Assembly: GCA_022316685.1 (NCBI GenBank)
Contig: JAKJHU010000159.1
Coordinates: 744,001-808,000, forward strand
Direction: 5' to 3'
DNA: 64,000 nucleotides
DNA from: Progne subis subis
Taxonomy: Eukaryota; Chordata; Aves; Passeriformes; Hirundinidae
A program made the position numbers and the translations under genes. The notes below the pieces were generated by a model. The model did not search any database. It saw nothing but the letters and a program-made list of their open reading frames with translations, and had not been told where the DNA came from. Shown here piece after piece: positions 1 to 12,008 of the stretch. Each line of letters begins with the position of its first letter. Position 1 is the first letter of the stretch.

Positions 1-521
1 CACCAGCAGCTTTGCTCTGACACTGCTGGGGGGAACTCCCCTGGTTCACAGCACAGGCGCAGTTTAGCTCCCCTGCTTGCTCAGGCTTTTCCTCTTGTTT
101 TCCAAATGCTGGAGAACTCCTGAAGGAGGGTGGGCTGAGGCTATAAAGCAGAAAAATCTCTTATTCAACAGCAAAAACTCCAGGGAAGAAACAGTTGCCT
201 GTGAAGGCAACCTTTGCTTCCACCAGGATTCATTTTTTAATTAAATCTGGGGATGTGAGCATAGTCTAAGATCATGATCAGCTCAGTCTTTGGCCTTACT
301 GCTAAAAGGGTGGGAGCAGTGTTTGTTCTTGATCTCATTAGCATTTTTATCTGCTTGCTTGAGAGGCATGGCTGCTGTTTTCCTGCTTTGTCATGTTTTT
401 CTGGTCTGGAGAAATTATCTTAGACCAGATCCAAAAGGGACTTTTCCTTATAAAGAGCAAAGAACAGGAACAAAAGTAATTATTATTCCATCATATCTTT
501 GTCTGTGACAGGTTCTACCTC

Positions 522-600
522 AAATAGAATCATAGACTCAAAGGAAATCCTGGGTTGGGAAGGACCCACTAGGACCATCCAGTCCAAATATTGCCATGGT
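522..600 (-). repeat. CR1-like fragment (weak)
   Basis: The segment reads agaatcatagactca then a ggttgggaaggacc-type stretch and a catccagtcc-type stretch. This is the reverse complement of the CR1 3' end, though the order is loose and the homology stops by about 600. It could be a different repeat with a similar end. Confidence 0.4.
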
Positions 601-625
601 GATCTACAGGGTCCACAGACTGCAG

Positions 626-1433
626 CTGTCATGGGTAACAGGACACTGCATTTTTCTGTGTCCCAGAAGCACTTCCTGATACTCTAGGACTGAAACCCAA
701 GTTTTTCTCCAAAGAGCAGAATTTTTAATGCCTAATTTGCTGTCACCTGTGGCCATTGTCACCCTAATTTTCTTTTTTTTTTTCCTTGCATTTCTCCCCT
801 TTGTACTCCACTATACTTAAACCGTATGAACAGGGCATTTCCAGAAACTGAATTATTTGCTGTTTAATCAATTAACTTCTGCCTAACCAAAGAAGGAGGT
901 GTCTTCTCTACAAGGCATCAATTATCCTGAAAACAGGAGTACTTTAGATGCTTCTGCTCCTCTCTCAGATGCGATTGAATTTGGCAAAGAAATTTTGGAG
1001 CCCTTGGGAGCAGGAAAAGAACTGACAAACAGAATACCTGCTTTCCTGCAAATTACAGGCTACTGACAGAGCACATCAATCCTGCTTTAAAAGGATATGT
1101 GTAGAAGGACAAAAAAAATTTAAAAACCATGTAGCTTCAGATTCAATTCTTATCTGCCAGCAATGATCCCACAGATAATCTGATGAGCATCAACTGTTTG
1201 CAACATTCACTTGTAGAACAACATTTTGGGATATTTATTCAGGAACTCCCCAATTAGAGAAGTAATTTACACCCACAATTTAATGAGACATTTTGATAAG
1301 ATTTAGAAGGATAATGGATTTAAAAAAAAAAACAACCAAAACCTCATCAGTGAACTAAGCAAAGCAGTTCACTGACATTCCCACTCAGTCCTCTTTTAAA
1401 TGGCAGCCAGCTACTGCATGGTTTGAATCAGAG
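626..1433. other. Unique intronic DNA, no feature seen
   Basis: AT-rich sequence with short T and A runs (about 775-784, 1321-1333). No open frame, RNA gene or recognised repeat. Confidence 0.5.
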
Positions 1434-2033
1434 ACACAGAATCACAGAATGGTTTGTGTTGGAAGAGACTTTAAAGATCATCCAGATCTGCCCCCTGCCA
1501 TGGGAAGGGACAGCTTCCACTGTCCCAGGTTGCTCCAAAACCCATCCAACCTGGCCTTGGACACTTCCAGGGGTGGGTTATCCACAACTTCTCTGGGCAA
1601 GTTCTACCAGGGCCTCATCACCCACACTGTAAAGAATTTCTTCCTAATATCTAATATAAATATATCCTCTTTCAATTATTATTTTATCTTTAATATCTCC
1701 TTAATTATTATCCTTAATATTTCCTTAAAAAACATCCCTCCTTGTCTAATCTAACTGTCCATTTCAAAAGTCCCTCTCCCTCCTTTTTAAATCTCTCTTA
1801 ATGGACTGAAGCTTCCCTAAAGCCTTCTCTTCTCCTAGCTGAATAACCCCAATTCTCTCAACCTGTCTTCACAGCAGAGGTGCTCCAGTCTTCAGAGAAT
1901 CTTTGTGCTCTCCTCTGGGCTTACTCCAAGAAATTCAAACCTTTCTTGTGCTGAGGAGCCCAGAGCTGGACACTGTTCCAGATGGGATCTCACAAGTGGG
2001 AAAATCACCTCCCTTGATCTGCTGGTCACAAGG
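1434..2033 (-). repeat. CR1 LINE 3' fragment
   Basis: It opens with the CR1 terminal motif in reverse (cacagaatcacagaatggtt), then the reverse complement of the 3'UTR: tccagatctgccccctgccatggg, ccaacctggccttggacact, caccctgtaaagaatttcttcc-type. After an AT-rich diverged stretch (1640-1850) it continues into a more 5' part of CR1 (tgctctcctctgggcttactcc, gagctggacactgttccag, ctcccttgatctgctggtcac). It is a 5'-truncated copy of about 600 bp with no intact reverse transcriptase frame. Confidence 0.9.
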
Positions 2034-3437
2034 AACACAAAAAAGCCAAAAAACTTACATGGTTTTTCCTATTGCTCAGGCTAGGATAGATTTCAGCAAG
2101 GATTTTTCACTAGCTTCCAACAGACTGCTTATTTTCCTCCTAACAGAGAAGTATGTTGTAAACACAGAAATTTTCCAAGAAAATAAGGTAAAGGAAGCAA
2201 CCAGGTGTTATCTATAATAGAAGGTAAAATGCTGGAGAATTTCCCTGAATTGAAACCCCTAGAAGGTAAAAACCTCTTGTGTGCTGCTCTCTTGTACCTA
2301 CAGCACTGCCAGGCTCACTTTGAAGAGAAGTCACAATTAATGGTTTCTTCTGCCCAGCTTTGGTTAATGGGTGCTTCTGCCTCATCAGGCTTCTCTGACT
2401 GACAGCAAGAAAATATCTCCAAAGTGGGAATTTGTGCTCTGCTGAGCAGTGTGCATAATCAATTTTTTTGTCCAGTGTTTTGCTGAAAAGGAGGGAGCCA
2501 AATTCACCAGCCATGGTGTCAAATTTTCCTTTAGAAATTTCATTCTGTGTACTCCATCCATCTTGAACTGGTTTCTGGCAGTTACACAATGAATTCATCA
2601 TATTTCTGATGGAAAATTTTCTCTGTCCAGCTGTCAAAGTAGTGTTGCCACTTCTGGTATGATTTTTTAACACTCTGTCATGAATAACCTAAAATTGTAC
2701 TTTAATTTTAAATATATATGTATATTTTCCCCTTTGGGGAATAATTATGTAGTCTAATAGAACTTGGTGCTAAAGCTTTTTCTCTCCTCAAGTTTAAATT
2801 GCCTTTTTTTTTTTTTTTTCCTTCAGAGGCATAATGTATTCCTATTACTCCTCACGGAACACTCTAAACTATTTTCAGCTTACACTTTAATGTCTAGATC
2901 TTCTCCCCCCCACTTCCTCACAACAATTTCGTCACCTTTTTTTTTATTATTATTTTCTTTTTTTTTTTTTTCTTCAAGTTATTAATAAATAAAGACTTGG
3001 CTCTACCAGCTCCTTGAAATTTTTGCAGACATTCTGACAGTGGATTGAATAAATTATATTATCCAGCGTTAGCCAGAGTAATGGCCTATTACAAATGGAG
3101 AACAGCAACACCAGGTGAAGGGTGGCATCTCTGCTCCTGCAGCACATGAGTGAGTGTTTTATTGAATCCTGTGCTGCTGCAGCAAGAGCCAAACAAGTCC
3201 TGAAGGTGGTGGAACTTGCACATCCCTCTGACCTTCTGCTGAGCTCTTTCCATGGGAAGGGCTCACTCTTCCTCCAGCCCCCTCTTTTTACCACCAGCTC
3301 GACACTTCATGCAGCACATTTTGGGTCTCAACACGCAGTGGGAGTGCAATAATCTCTCCAAAAGTATCCAGATTTCCCCAGGCCTAGAGCAATCACTAAC
3401 TTCTTCAAGCGTCACCACAGCATCAGCTGTCAACCGG
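2034..3437. other. Unique intronic DNA with T-rich tracts
   Basis: Long T runs lie at about 2803-2820 and 2939-2974. The 2212-2673 minus-strand and neighbouring open frames show no recognisable protein. 3000-3200 looks well kept (many codon-like triplets, few indel-prone runs), but I cannot assign it. Confidence 0.4.
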
Positions 3438-3660
3438 TGCCATCCAATAAAGTCATCCATGATTAATTATTCTTAAATGACAACAGCATATTGAAACAAG
3501 CTGATAGCTGCTGACAGTGGAAATCCAATTAACCTGAATTACTATCTTGATTGTGGCCCAATTAATGTCAGCTGTTCCATGTCAGAAGTGAAGGCTTGGC
3601 TAATATAATTGTTTAATTAATTGGTTGCAGGGATTAGTTGATGTGGGACTGCTTTTCTTA
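3438..3660. promoter_or_regulatory. Candidate conserved non-coding element rich in homeodomain motifs
   Basis: Within about 220 bp there are many TAATTA/CAATTA-type cores (near 3461-3475, 3525-3535, 3560-3570, 3611-3625) mixed with E-box-like CAGCTG at about 3571 and no simple repeat. The sequence texture resembles vertebrate developmental enhancers in introns. There is no alignment to prove conservation, so this is an inference from motif density in an AT-rich region. Confidence 0.22.
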
Positions 3661-4627
3661 TTTTTCCCCCTCCCCCTGTGAACATTTGAGGGAGGAGCAT
3701 AAACAGCTTGCTGTCTACAGATTTTTGCTTGAAGTGGATAAATTAAGTTCTATCTTAAATACAGTTTGAAAGCTCACAGAGGGTGTAAGGGAGCTTTTAA
3801 GCTTCTGCAAAGTCTACTGTGGTCCTTTGTTTCAGTGAGTTTCACTGCTCCCCATTGCTTAGATCCAAAGAGATTATGAGGAACTTCTTTGATACATTCA
3901 AACTGGGATATGATGTGGTTATGAATTCATGATTTTTCTGGCTGTTAAAGCACATCCAGTGAACAGCAGGAAGGGTGGTAATGGTGAGAGGTGGATTTAT
4001 TTGTCTTTAGAAATAGAAATCTGAGTCAGAGGTGGCTGGGAGTTTGTTGCTCATGGTTCATCTTTTCAGACCTCTTGTGCACAGACTGTCCTGCATGACA
4101 AATAATTAAGATCATTAAGAAATGCATTATGACCAATTTTAGGAATGACTCATGAAGAAAAAGGGTCTGTTGGTGGCTCCTCCAGTTGAAGCACTTTACG
4201 GAAGCTATTACCACCATCTTTGCCATATCCATTTCCATTCCTCCATCTCTCCTCTGGTCAGCTTTCAACAGCCATAATGCATTTAAAAGTAGCACTTCCT
4301 TTCTTAATGATTGTAACTCAATGAACTTCAAGGGTTTTTTCAGCCTAAATAATTCCATGATAATATGGTTCTATAAGGGATGAGACAGAAGTGCAAAAAA
4401 ACCAGCTGTGGTCTAAGTGTTGCACTGAACCACTTACTAATAATAAGATGGAGTTTGTGAAGTAGAGCAAGAGAAAACTTCCATTGATCTTCACCAGAAC
4501 CTTTAAAATATTCTTTAAAAATACAGACAGCCTCAGACTGATTACCAAATAAGAGGATTATAATGAGAAAAGGATCTCTAATGACTTAAAGGAGATAGCA
4601 TTAAAAAGTTAAACTTGGTAAATTAAT

Positions 4628-5102
4628 ATGTTAAGTATAGAGGCTCTGACAAGCAGTGAGGGGGAATATGCACACATCCATACGGATATCTATATGGGTT
4701 TTTCCCCACGTGGAGCTCAACTATTCAAGCTCTGTCATAGATGCCAGGAGAAAAGGGATGAAGAGTTAAAAGCTTTGATCAGCTTCATACAAAAGAAGCT
4801 GGGACACTTCACAAGTTCAGAGGTTCCCTTCACTTCTCCAGACTCTTCAAAAATATCTGGTTTCTTCAATGTCAACCTCAAAAAATTCCGTAAGCGGGAC
4901 CTCCCTGGAGATGCCTTTGAGTTGTTCTCCAAATAGCACCAGGGCATAATCTCCCATGGAGGCTTCAGTTTAGGTGGAAGTGCTCAGAACTACTTTGGAG
5001 ACTTTCTCAGGGATTCAAAACAGTCATTCGATCCAGTTTTCAGGACTTTGGGAGAATTTGTCAATATGTTTGGGAGGATTTTCAGATCAGCCTTATCCTA
5101 AA
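4628..5102 (+). pseudogene. Unidentified open-frame relic with one in-frame stop and an A23 tail
   Basis: One frame is open from ATG 4628 for 102 codons to a TAG at 4934-4936. It then stays open in the same frame for another 54 codons to TAA at 5100-5102, a longer run than neighbouring AT-rich DNA usually gives. A 23-nt A run follows at 5154-5176. A 7-bp motif, gtcatag, sits at 4734-4740 and again directly after the A run at 5177-5183, so 4741-5176 could be a poly-A-tailed retro-insertion. However, the frame begins before 4741, which argues against a simple boundary. I do not recognise the peptide (basic, rich in F, K and S; includes GGFSLGGSAQNYFGDF). It may be chance. Confidence 0.25.
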
Positions 5103-5183
5103 AAGTGATTAACGTCCTCATCTCAGCAGTGTAGGAGAACCACTTGCCACATTAAAAAAAAAAAAAAAAAAAAAAAGTCATAG

Positions 5184-8096
5184 CAAACTGAACTACATAA
5201 AGCCCTTTTTAATTTAACTTAGTTCTCAGTTTATTAATTTGTTGTCTGTGCACCTCTAAGAATACTTTCTTCAGATGGTGTATAACTTAAATTTATTTTT
5301 CTTGGCCTAAAGTTAGGTATGGTTGAGTGACATGTTGCCTTTTGGCTGCATGTTCCAGGCTCCACCATTCTGGAGGATCCCATCTCTCTGCTGCTTTGTT
5401 AATTGGAGGAAATATTCACAGGTTGTTTGTTCCTTACACAGCATAAGTGGATGGAGTAGATGAGCTTCCTAATGTGAATCTGGCTCCAAACTGGCACCAT
5501 GACAGAAACCATAAACACAAAGATACGTTGGATTTAATACATTTCATTCCTTTCTGCCCCTTTCCATCCTTGCCATGAGATAAAACTCAAACATGAAGAC
5601 TGTTTTCACTCCCATCCTTATAGACCTGTGATGTGATTTAATTTAATTCTTTCTTTTCCAGGCTGTCCTCTCGTTGCTGTGAGGGATTGATATGCTCTGT
5701 GGGACAGACTGTTTGCACTGTGCTGTGTGACATTCCCAGAGCTCTATTATGTTGTCTATCACAGTCGAGTTATTCCTACACTCTTCATGTAAGGAGCCCT
5801 TTGTGCTGGCAGAGCAGACAAGACTCAGCCTAGTCACGGGAACTGTGATTCTGACCAGCAAGGCCAGGCTCCAAGGCCATTTGTGAAGCAATGCTGATAT
5901 TCCATTGTTTGTTTCAATCATCCTTTCATTCAGATTCCATTACAATTTGCAGTTACGCAGTGATTTTGACACATAGCAGGAAACTCTCAGCTTTGATGGC
6001 AGTGAATAATTCGGGATGCTCTGAATGCTGTCTCATTGCCAGGGACTGAGGAACAGTGAAATGTTTTTGACCTCTAGTCCTTCTCAGCTTTTGTATTCGT
6101 TGTCCCCCTTAGCTTAGATCAGACCAAACTCCACTTTAGGATGTATTTAAGGATGCTGACAAGAGCTTAGAATGGTTGTTTGAGAGATGAAGGAAGGGAC
6201 AAAAACGTATTCCTCTGTGATACGAACTCCAGTGTCATATCCATAACTCTATTATGTGACTACATAATTAAAGAGAAGATTTTAAATGTTTTAAGTTAGA
6301 AATGGCTCAAACAGTTTACTTAAAACAACACCAAAGAAAACACCATCCCTGTAAAACTGGATATTTGAAAAAACGGATGTTTGTATGTTGATCTTGGCAA
6401 ATAATGGCTCCATCATCACAGGTGTCACTATTTTTGCTCTATTCATTTAACGAAGTCACATCCCTGCTGTCATAACATGGAAAATGAGGAATGAAGAAGT
6501 TACAGGACTTATAAATGGCCACATAACAATTTCATGAGAAAAGGAGGGATAGTGCTATATCTCCCTGTACAGTTCCCCTCATTGCCTGCTGTTTCCAGAT
6601 TTATTTTTTGGTATTTAAATGCTCTTCTTACAAGTCCTGGACTCTGCTCTTTAACTTTCCCTGATCTCCATCTGTTAAACTGAGAAGCAAACCTCAGGAG
6701 AATACTGTCTCACACAAGATTTTCCAATACTTGGTGCCTTCCCCTGGAGTCAGAAGTTCAATATCAACTCAGTTTACCTCCTGCCATTTGTGCATTTAAT
6801 CCACCAGAAAAATGAAAATGAAAAAACAATAGACAGTCAAAATAATCTTTAAACCCTGAAGAAGTTGTCTGGCTTTGAAAAAGGCTTAGATCAGATATTT
6901 TGACAGCCTAACCAGTTCTCTGTGCCTTCTAGAGAAAATCAACCTGCCTCAAATTGAATTCTGTGCCACTCAGTAAAATGATATGGTCGCTCAACTTCTG
7001 CCTAGTTTCACTGGTGCTACACTAGATGTGACTTTACCCACTTCTTTTTTTGTGACAGACATATAAGTAAGTAATAAAATGGAAACATCCTTTTGTAATT
7101 TTGCAATTATTTAAGATTCTCAGCTTTTATGTCTCAGCTCTACTTTGAAGAGGTGAAGATTCACACTTGTATACATGGGTTTAAAATGCAGTAAAATAGA
7201 TTTTAGTCTGTATTAGGCTAAGTGTCAGGTTTGCATTCTTTGAGTTCTAGCAGACAACTTGCCACTTTTCAAAAGGAAGGTTTTCATCCTTGGTCTCCAT
7301 GTAATTTTCTCTCTCTTCCTTAGCCCTTTGCTCCCAAGTATCCTGCAGGGTGCAAAGGAGCAGCAGGGACATGGTGAGTGCCTGTAATTATTTTCTACAC
7401 TCTTTGGATTTCGGTACCAGGAAAAAAAGCAAAACAATTTACTGTATTTAGAGGTCTATTTGAAATTCAGAGCAGAAGTTCAGCTCTGTTCTATCATGTT
7501 ACAAAATAATGCAGGGTAGTTTGTGCCCCTCTGGCACTGTTTGACTTGCTAATGGTGGGAGTATTTTAGTAGTAGTAAAATAGTAGTGATGTAAGTGACA
7601 GTGGTGAGCAAAGTTTGTAGGAAGTAACATTCTATATTAAATCAATGGACACAGTAATGAAAAAAAATCCCAATCATATCAATCAATTTATTTAAAACAC
7701 AGACGTTAAACACTGCCTATTATGGTTCTGTGACATTCTTGCTCTGGAGATTCATCAGCTCCTAACACTGGCATTCTGAGGCATTAATGCCATGGTACTT
7801 CATGGAAGCCCTTCCAAAAGTTGGTTTTACTTGTGATTCCCATGGCTGGGAGGAGCTTTTTGTGTATCAGTTCCTGTAATTCACTGACTTATACTGAGGT
7901 GCACAGATACCTTCTGGTGGTAGGGTCAGACCAGCCTAGACCTTCAGATTGTTGTTTGGTGCCTGAAGACTTGCACTGGGGATAATTTATCTTTATTGCT
8001 TGTGAGATTGGAAGGCAAGTTTAGGTTCAAGATCACAGGTTCTGCCTAGAAGACAGAAAACCTTTCTTTCAGTCCCAGCATGAGCAATGTTGTTGT
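5184..8096. other. Unique intronic DNA, no feature seen
   Basis: Nearly 3 kb of AT-rich sequence without recognised repeats, RNA genes or exon-like frames. The 5643-5921 minus-strand frame shows no family resemblance. Confidence 0.5.
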
Positions 8097-8097
8097 A

Positions 8098-8346
8098 CGA
8101 CAGGAGGATATGGCCTCAAACTGCACCAGAGGAGGTTTAGGTTGGATATTGGGAAAAAATTCTGCACTAAAAGGGTTGTCAAGCCCTGGGAAAGGCTGCC
8201 CAGTGAAGTGCTGGTGTCACCAACCCTGGTAGGATTTAAAACAAATAAATGGGACATGGCTTAGTGGTGGCCTTGGCAGTGCTGGGTTAATGGTTGGACT
8301 TGGTGGTCTAAGAGGTCTTTCTCAACCCAAATGATTCTGTGGTTCT
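8098..8346 (+). repeat. CR1 LINE 3' fragment
   Basis: It is in sense orientation: gacaggaggatatggcctca, a ggtttaggttggatattgg motif, gggttgtcaagccctggga, ctgcccagtgaagtgctggt, tggttggacttggtggtcta, and the terminal caaatgattctgtggttc. It is a short truncated copy of the subfamily whose 3' end uses the 'secondary' tail rather than the 'catgggcagggacacc' form. Confidence 0.9.
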
Positions 8347-9667
8347 TTTTTTACTACCCCCTGCAAGGTGTTTTCTTTATTTGATGTTTGTGTTTGTTTG
8401 AAGATGTTCAAAAGATCCTTCATGGCTGATATTGGAATCTTTTGTAAAGCATTTTATCTTTATTAGAATTTTCATCTATATTCTTTTTTGCGCCTATATA
8501 CAAGGTAGTGAGGAGAAATTCTTAAATTATTTGGACCAGAGTCTCATCAGAGTGTGCTCGAGTTAAGCCAGACTAAATCCTATTTTTGGCTCTGATTCTT
8601 TTAAGATTCTACAAAGTTTGACCTGGTTGTTGTTGGCAAAATGAGACAGTCTGTGGGGGACTCAAGTGTCTTTGGGAACAGAGATTGAGCTGGTTCAAGA
8701 ATTAAGACTTTCTGCCCTGAAAGAGAAACTGATGATGTACAGACCTGATAAGTGAGGTTGGTTGAAAGCTGGATGGGCTCAAAATACTGAGATTAGCAGC
8801 ACAATGAGCCAAAATCTGTCACTTCCAATCCTTCCAAGTAGTCCCATTCATAAAATAATATAATCTACCTAATCAACACAGCTCAGCAGGAAGGTTTTCT
8901 TCAAGCACAGTGCAACTTTAACGTGGTCGAATCATTCTCCCTCTGCTCTGCTCCCTTGCAGTGTTTCTGGCTTTGAATTATTGGGGGAGTTAAGTTCTCT
9001 CTGAATCTGCCTGTGTGGGGTTTTTAAGCATCTCAAGGTGGTTTCTGCAAAAGTGTAAGAGTTTGTTTTGCTACATTGGGTGAATTCTGATTTGGGAAAT
9101 GTGGTCTCTGGTGTTTCAGGTGCACACACCAGTCATTACCTGCTTTAAATTACTGGCTGGGTCTGCTGTGTAGAACTCAAACAGCTGCCAGAGGTAGGTG
9201 GCTTCATTCCAGAGCTGGTAAAAAGATAATCCTCTTTATAGTGAATTTGTAAATCACGTTGGAGGTTTGCTGCCTTGAAAGGCGTGCTAGAAATGTAAGC
9301 CATTATCATGTGTTATTACAAATGATGTCTCAGCCGTTAGAAAAACAAGTGTATTAGGGAAATATTAAGATTGCTAATTCAAGCATTTAGAAGGTAGAAA
9401 ATGCAGCAATTAAATCTGTGTGTAGGGGCTCAACATCAGCCCCTGTCAGCTTTCAGGCAAAGCAACACAGAAAGCATTGTGCTGCCATCCCCACCCTGAT
9501 AGATGTGGCAGATGGTGAAAATTATCTCAGATTTTGAACTAGTCAAGAGTGTACGTGAACAAGGGTTTGAGATACACCATATTTTCCTAAACTGAGCAGA
9601 ATTTCCCAGAAACACTAAAATTAGCACCCTCAAAGGGACAATCCCCTCTCTCCCTATTCTTCCTTAC
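8347..9667. other. Unique intronic DNA, no feature seen
   Basis: No repeat, RNA gene or exon-like structure recognised. Confidence 0.5.
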
Positions 9668-9926
9668 ACAGGACAAGGGAAAATGTCTTCAAGTTGCATC
9701 AGGGGAGGTTCAGGCTGGATAACAGGGAAAAATTCTTCACTGAAAGAGTGGTCAAGCATTGGAACAGGCTGCCCAGGGACAGGGTGGGCTCAACATCCCT
9801 GTAAGTGTTCAAAAACAAGTGGATGAGGCACTCCTTCCAAAGGTTTAGTGGCAAGGTGGTGATCAGACAAAGGTTGGACTCAATGGTCTTGGAGGTCTTT
9901 TCCAACCTTAATGATTCTGTGATTTT
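9668..9926 (+). repeat. CR1 LINE 3' fragment
   Basis: It carries acaggacaagggaaaatg, ggttcaggctggataacagg, attcttcactgaaagagtgg, ggaacaggctgcccaggga, ggttggactcaatggtcttg and the tail ttaatgattctgtgat. It is the same subfamily type as the copy at 8098. Confidence 0.92.
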
Positions 9927-10203
9927 TCCCCAAAGCAGGGAGGGAGTAGAGGAAATATTTCCATTATCCTTTTCAGGATGAGATACTTGGAAATTTTTTA
10001 ATAGTTTTCTCCTTTAATTTGGCTGGCATATTTTCATTCAAAAGAAATAGCTTGGGGAAGATTCCAGGCATGGAAAATACAATCCTGGAGCGTTGTCCCT
10101 GGCTAGCTAACTGGCAGAAAACACAGGCTTGCAGTAGGATATCCTGAGGAATCATACCTGTAGATGGCATTTGGCTTCACTGGGATATATCATAGAAACA
10201 TGT

Positions 10204-10342
10204 GGAATCATGGAATGGTTTGGGTTGGAAAGGACCTCAAAAATCATCCAGTTCATCCCCTCAGCCATAGGCAGGGACATCTTCCACTAGACCAAGTTTC
10301 TGAGGGCTGCATCCAACCTGTCCTAGAACACTTCCAGAGATG
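10204..10342 (-). repeat. CR1 LINE 3' end fragment
   Basis: It starts with ggaatcatggaatggtttgg and runs through gttggaaaggacctcaaaaa, cagggacatcttccactaga and acacttccagagatg, the reverse complement of the CR1 terminus. Only the last 140 bp of the element is present. Confidence 0.9.
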
Positions 10343-11829
10343 TATGCAAAGAAAATTCATTAATGAGAAGGGGATCATGAAGAGACTTGTGGGGAATGGG
10401 AAAACTGCACAGAATTAGTGGGAAGCAGCAAGTACATAGACACAGCATCATAAAGGAAAGTGTGGAATCAGTCTAAATGGCATGAAAGTGAAGGCCCAAA
10501 AATAATATCTCAAAGCCAAGTGATCTGTTTCCTTGCTGCTGTGGGCTGGCCTTTCCCTGTTGCTCTCGTATCTTCTGTGTTTTATTCATATGTAACTTGT
10601 CTACTTTGTTCTAATTTTAAAAAACACTGTAAGTGCTTAATAATATTCCTGGCCTTTTCTAGCTTGCCTGCAGAAGCAGTGATATTTGATAGCAAATTCA
10701 TTGTAGCTCTATAACGAAGCCATACCATAAAGGTCACCAAATTTGGTCAGTGCATTTTAATTTGTACACACGTAAAAGGTCATGTTCCTCCCTTCCACTG
10801 CAATAACACAGAGTGTTTACTCTCTTATCAGAGCTGATTGTGTATGGCTTAGCTAAGGGATCTGTTCAATGCAACTGGAAATAATAATAATAATAATAAT
10901 AATGCTGTTGCAAGTGTAAGGGGATTTTTTCCCCTCTGTGAGTTTATATAATTCTTGGAGGTAACCACACATCTACAGGGTCTGACTTTCTGCTGTGTTT
11001 CTCCAATATTTTGTTTTCCTCTCCCATGAGAACTCCCCAGCATTCAGCAGAGTTTCTGCTATTGTCCACTGGAATGACAGCACTTTCAGATTCATAATAT
11101 CATCTCTGTATAAACACGTCCAAACGTAATTAAGAACCTGGGCTCTCAATCCAGCATACCTCAAATTAGCTTTCAAAATGCATATTAAGAGCATAGACAA
11201 ATGCTTTCATGAAATTCCAAATGACCTCTGAGGTCAGGGTGAACAAAATGTATGAACCTCTTTAATGTCACAAAACTCTCTATAGAGATTTGCATATAAA
11301 ATGAACCATTTTATGTCAAACAGATTTGTTAATCTTACAATAAAGGAAGCAGCACTTGAAAATTAATCAGGGTGGGTTTTCATTGCCCAACAGAGGCCCT
11401 TAAAAGGACCTGACCTAATAACTGAAGGCTGTTATTGTGTGGTTGCTAAATTTAATTTTGTTTTTTATCTGCTGAATGGGTTTGCAGGAAATATATTTCC
11501 AGAGCAGATTAGTTTGCAATGTTTTTTTTTGCTGGAATAGTGGATCAGTACTTTCAGAAGTTCTTCCAGTTCTGGCTCTGCTTGAAAATGCTTCATGATC
11601 TGTTCTTTATTTTGAAAATGTGTTTGAAATATGGGTAAGCCTTTCTGTAAGTAAAACAGATTGTCTTATTGAGTCTGTTGGCATTGAGTTCATGGGTAGA
11701 TTTTTGCTTGCTTGCCATAATAACCTGAGATATGACAATGGAAAAATGGTCCTTTTTCACTAGGAGACAGATTCTTGCCCATACAACCAAACTGAAAAGC
11801 TCAGGGTATTTCCAGTCCTGTTCCTAGTT
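10343..11829. other. Unique intronic DNA with an (AAT)8 microsatellite
   Basis: No coding or RNA feature. The trinucleotide run at 10880-10903 is listed separately. Confidence 0.5.
10880..10903. repeat. (AAT)8 microsatellite
   Basis: Eight perfect AAT units. An identical-length array lies at 48012-48035. Confidence 0.95.
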
Positions 11830-12008
11830 CCCACTCCCAAACTTTGGAAGCATTGGAAGAGGCCACCCAGGGAAGTGGTGGGGTGAGTGTCTCTGGAGGT
11901 GTTTGAAAAACTGTGGATATGAAACTTGAGGACATGGTTTAATGGTTAACATGGTGGTGCTTGCAGGGTTGAAGGTTGGACTTGGTGACCTTAGAGGATT
12001 TTTCCTTA
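11830..12008 (+). repeat. CR1 LINE 3' fragment (diverged)
   Basis: It carries gcattggaagaggccaccca, ggaagtggtggggtgagtgt, ctctggaggtgtttgaaaaa, cttgaggacatggtttaatg and aaggttggacttggtgacct. The terminal octamers are eroded. Confidence 0.85.

Noticed and set aside
4633..4700. A SIEA-like peptide resembling part of a SNARE motif
   Set aside because: No splice acceptor or donor around it, and the heptad pattern does not continue, so it is not the missing TSNARE1 SNARE exon.
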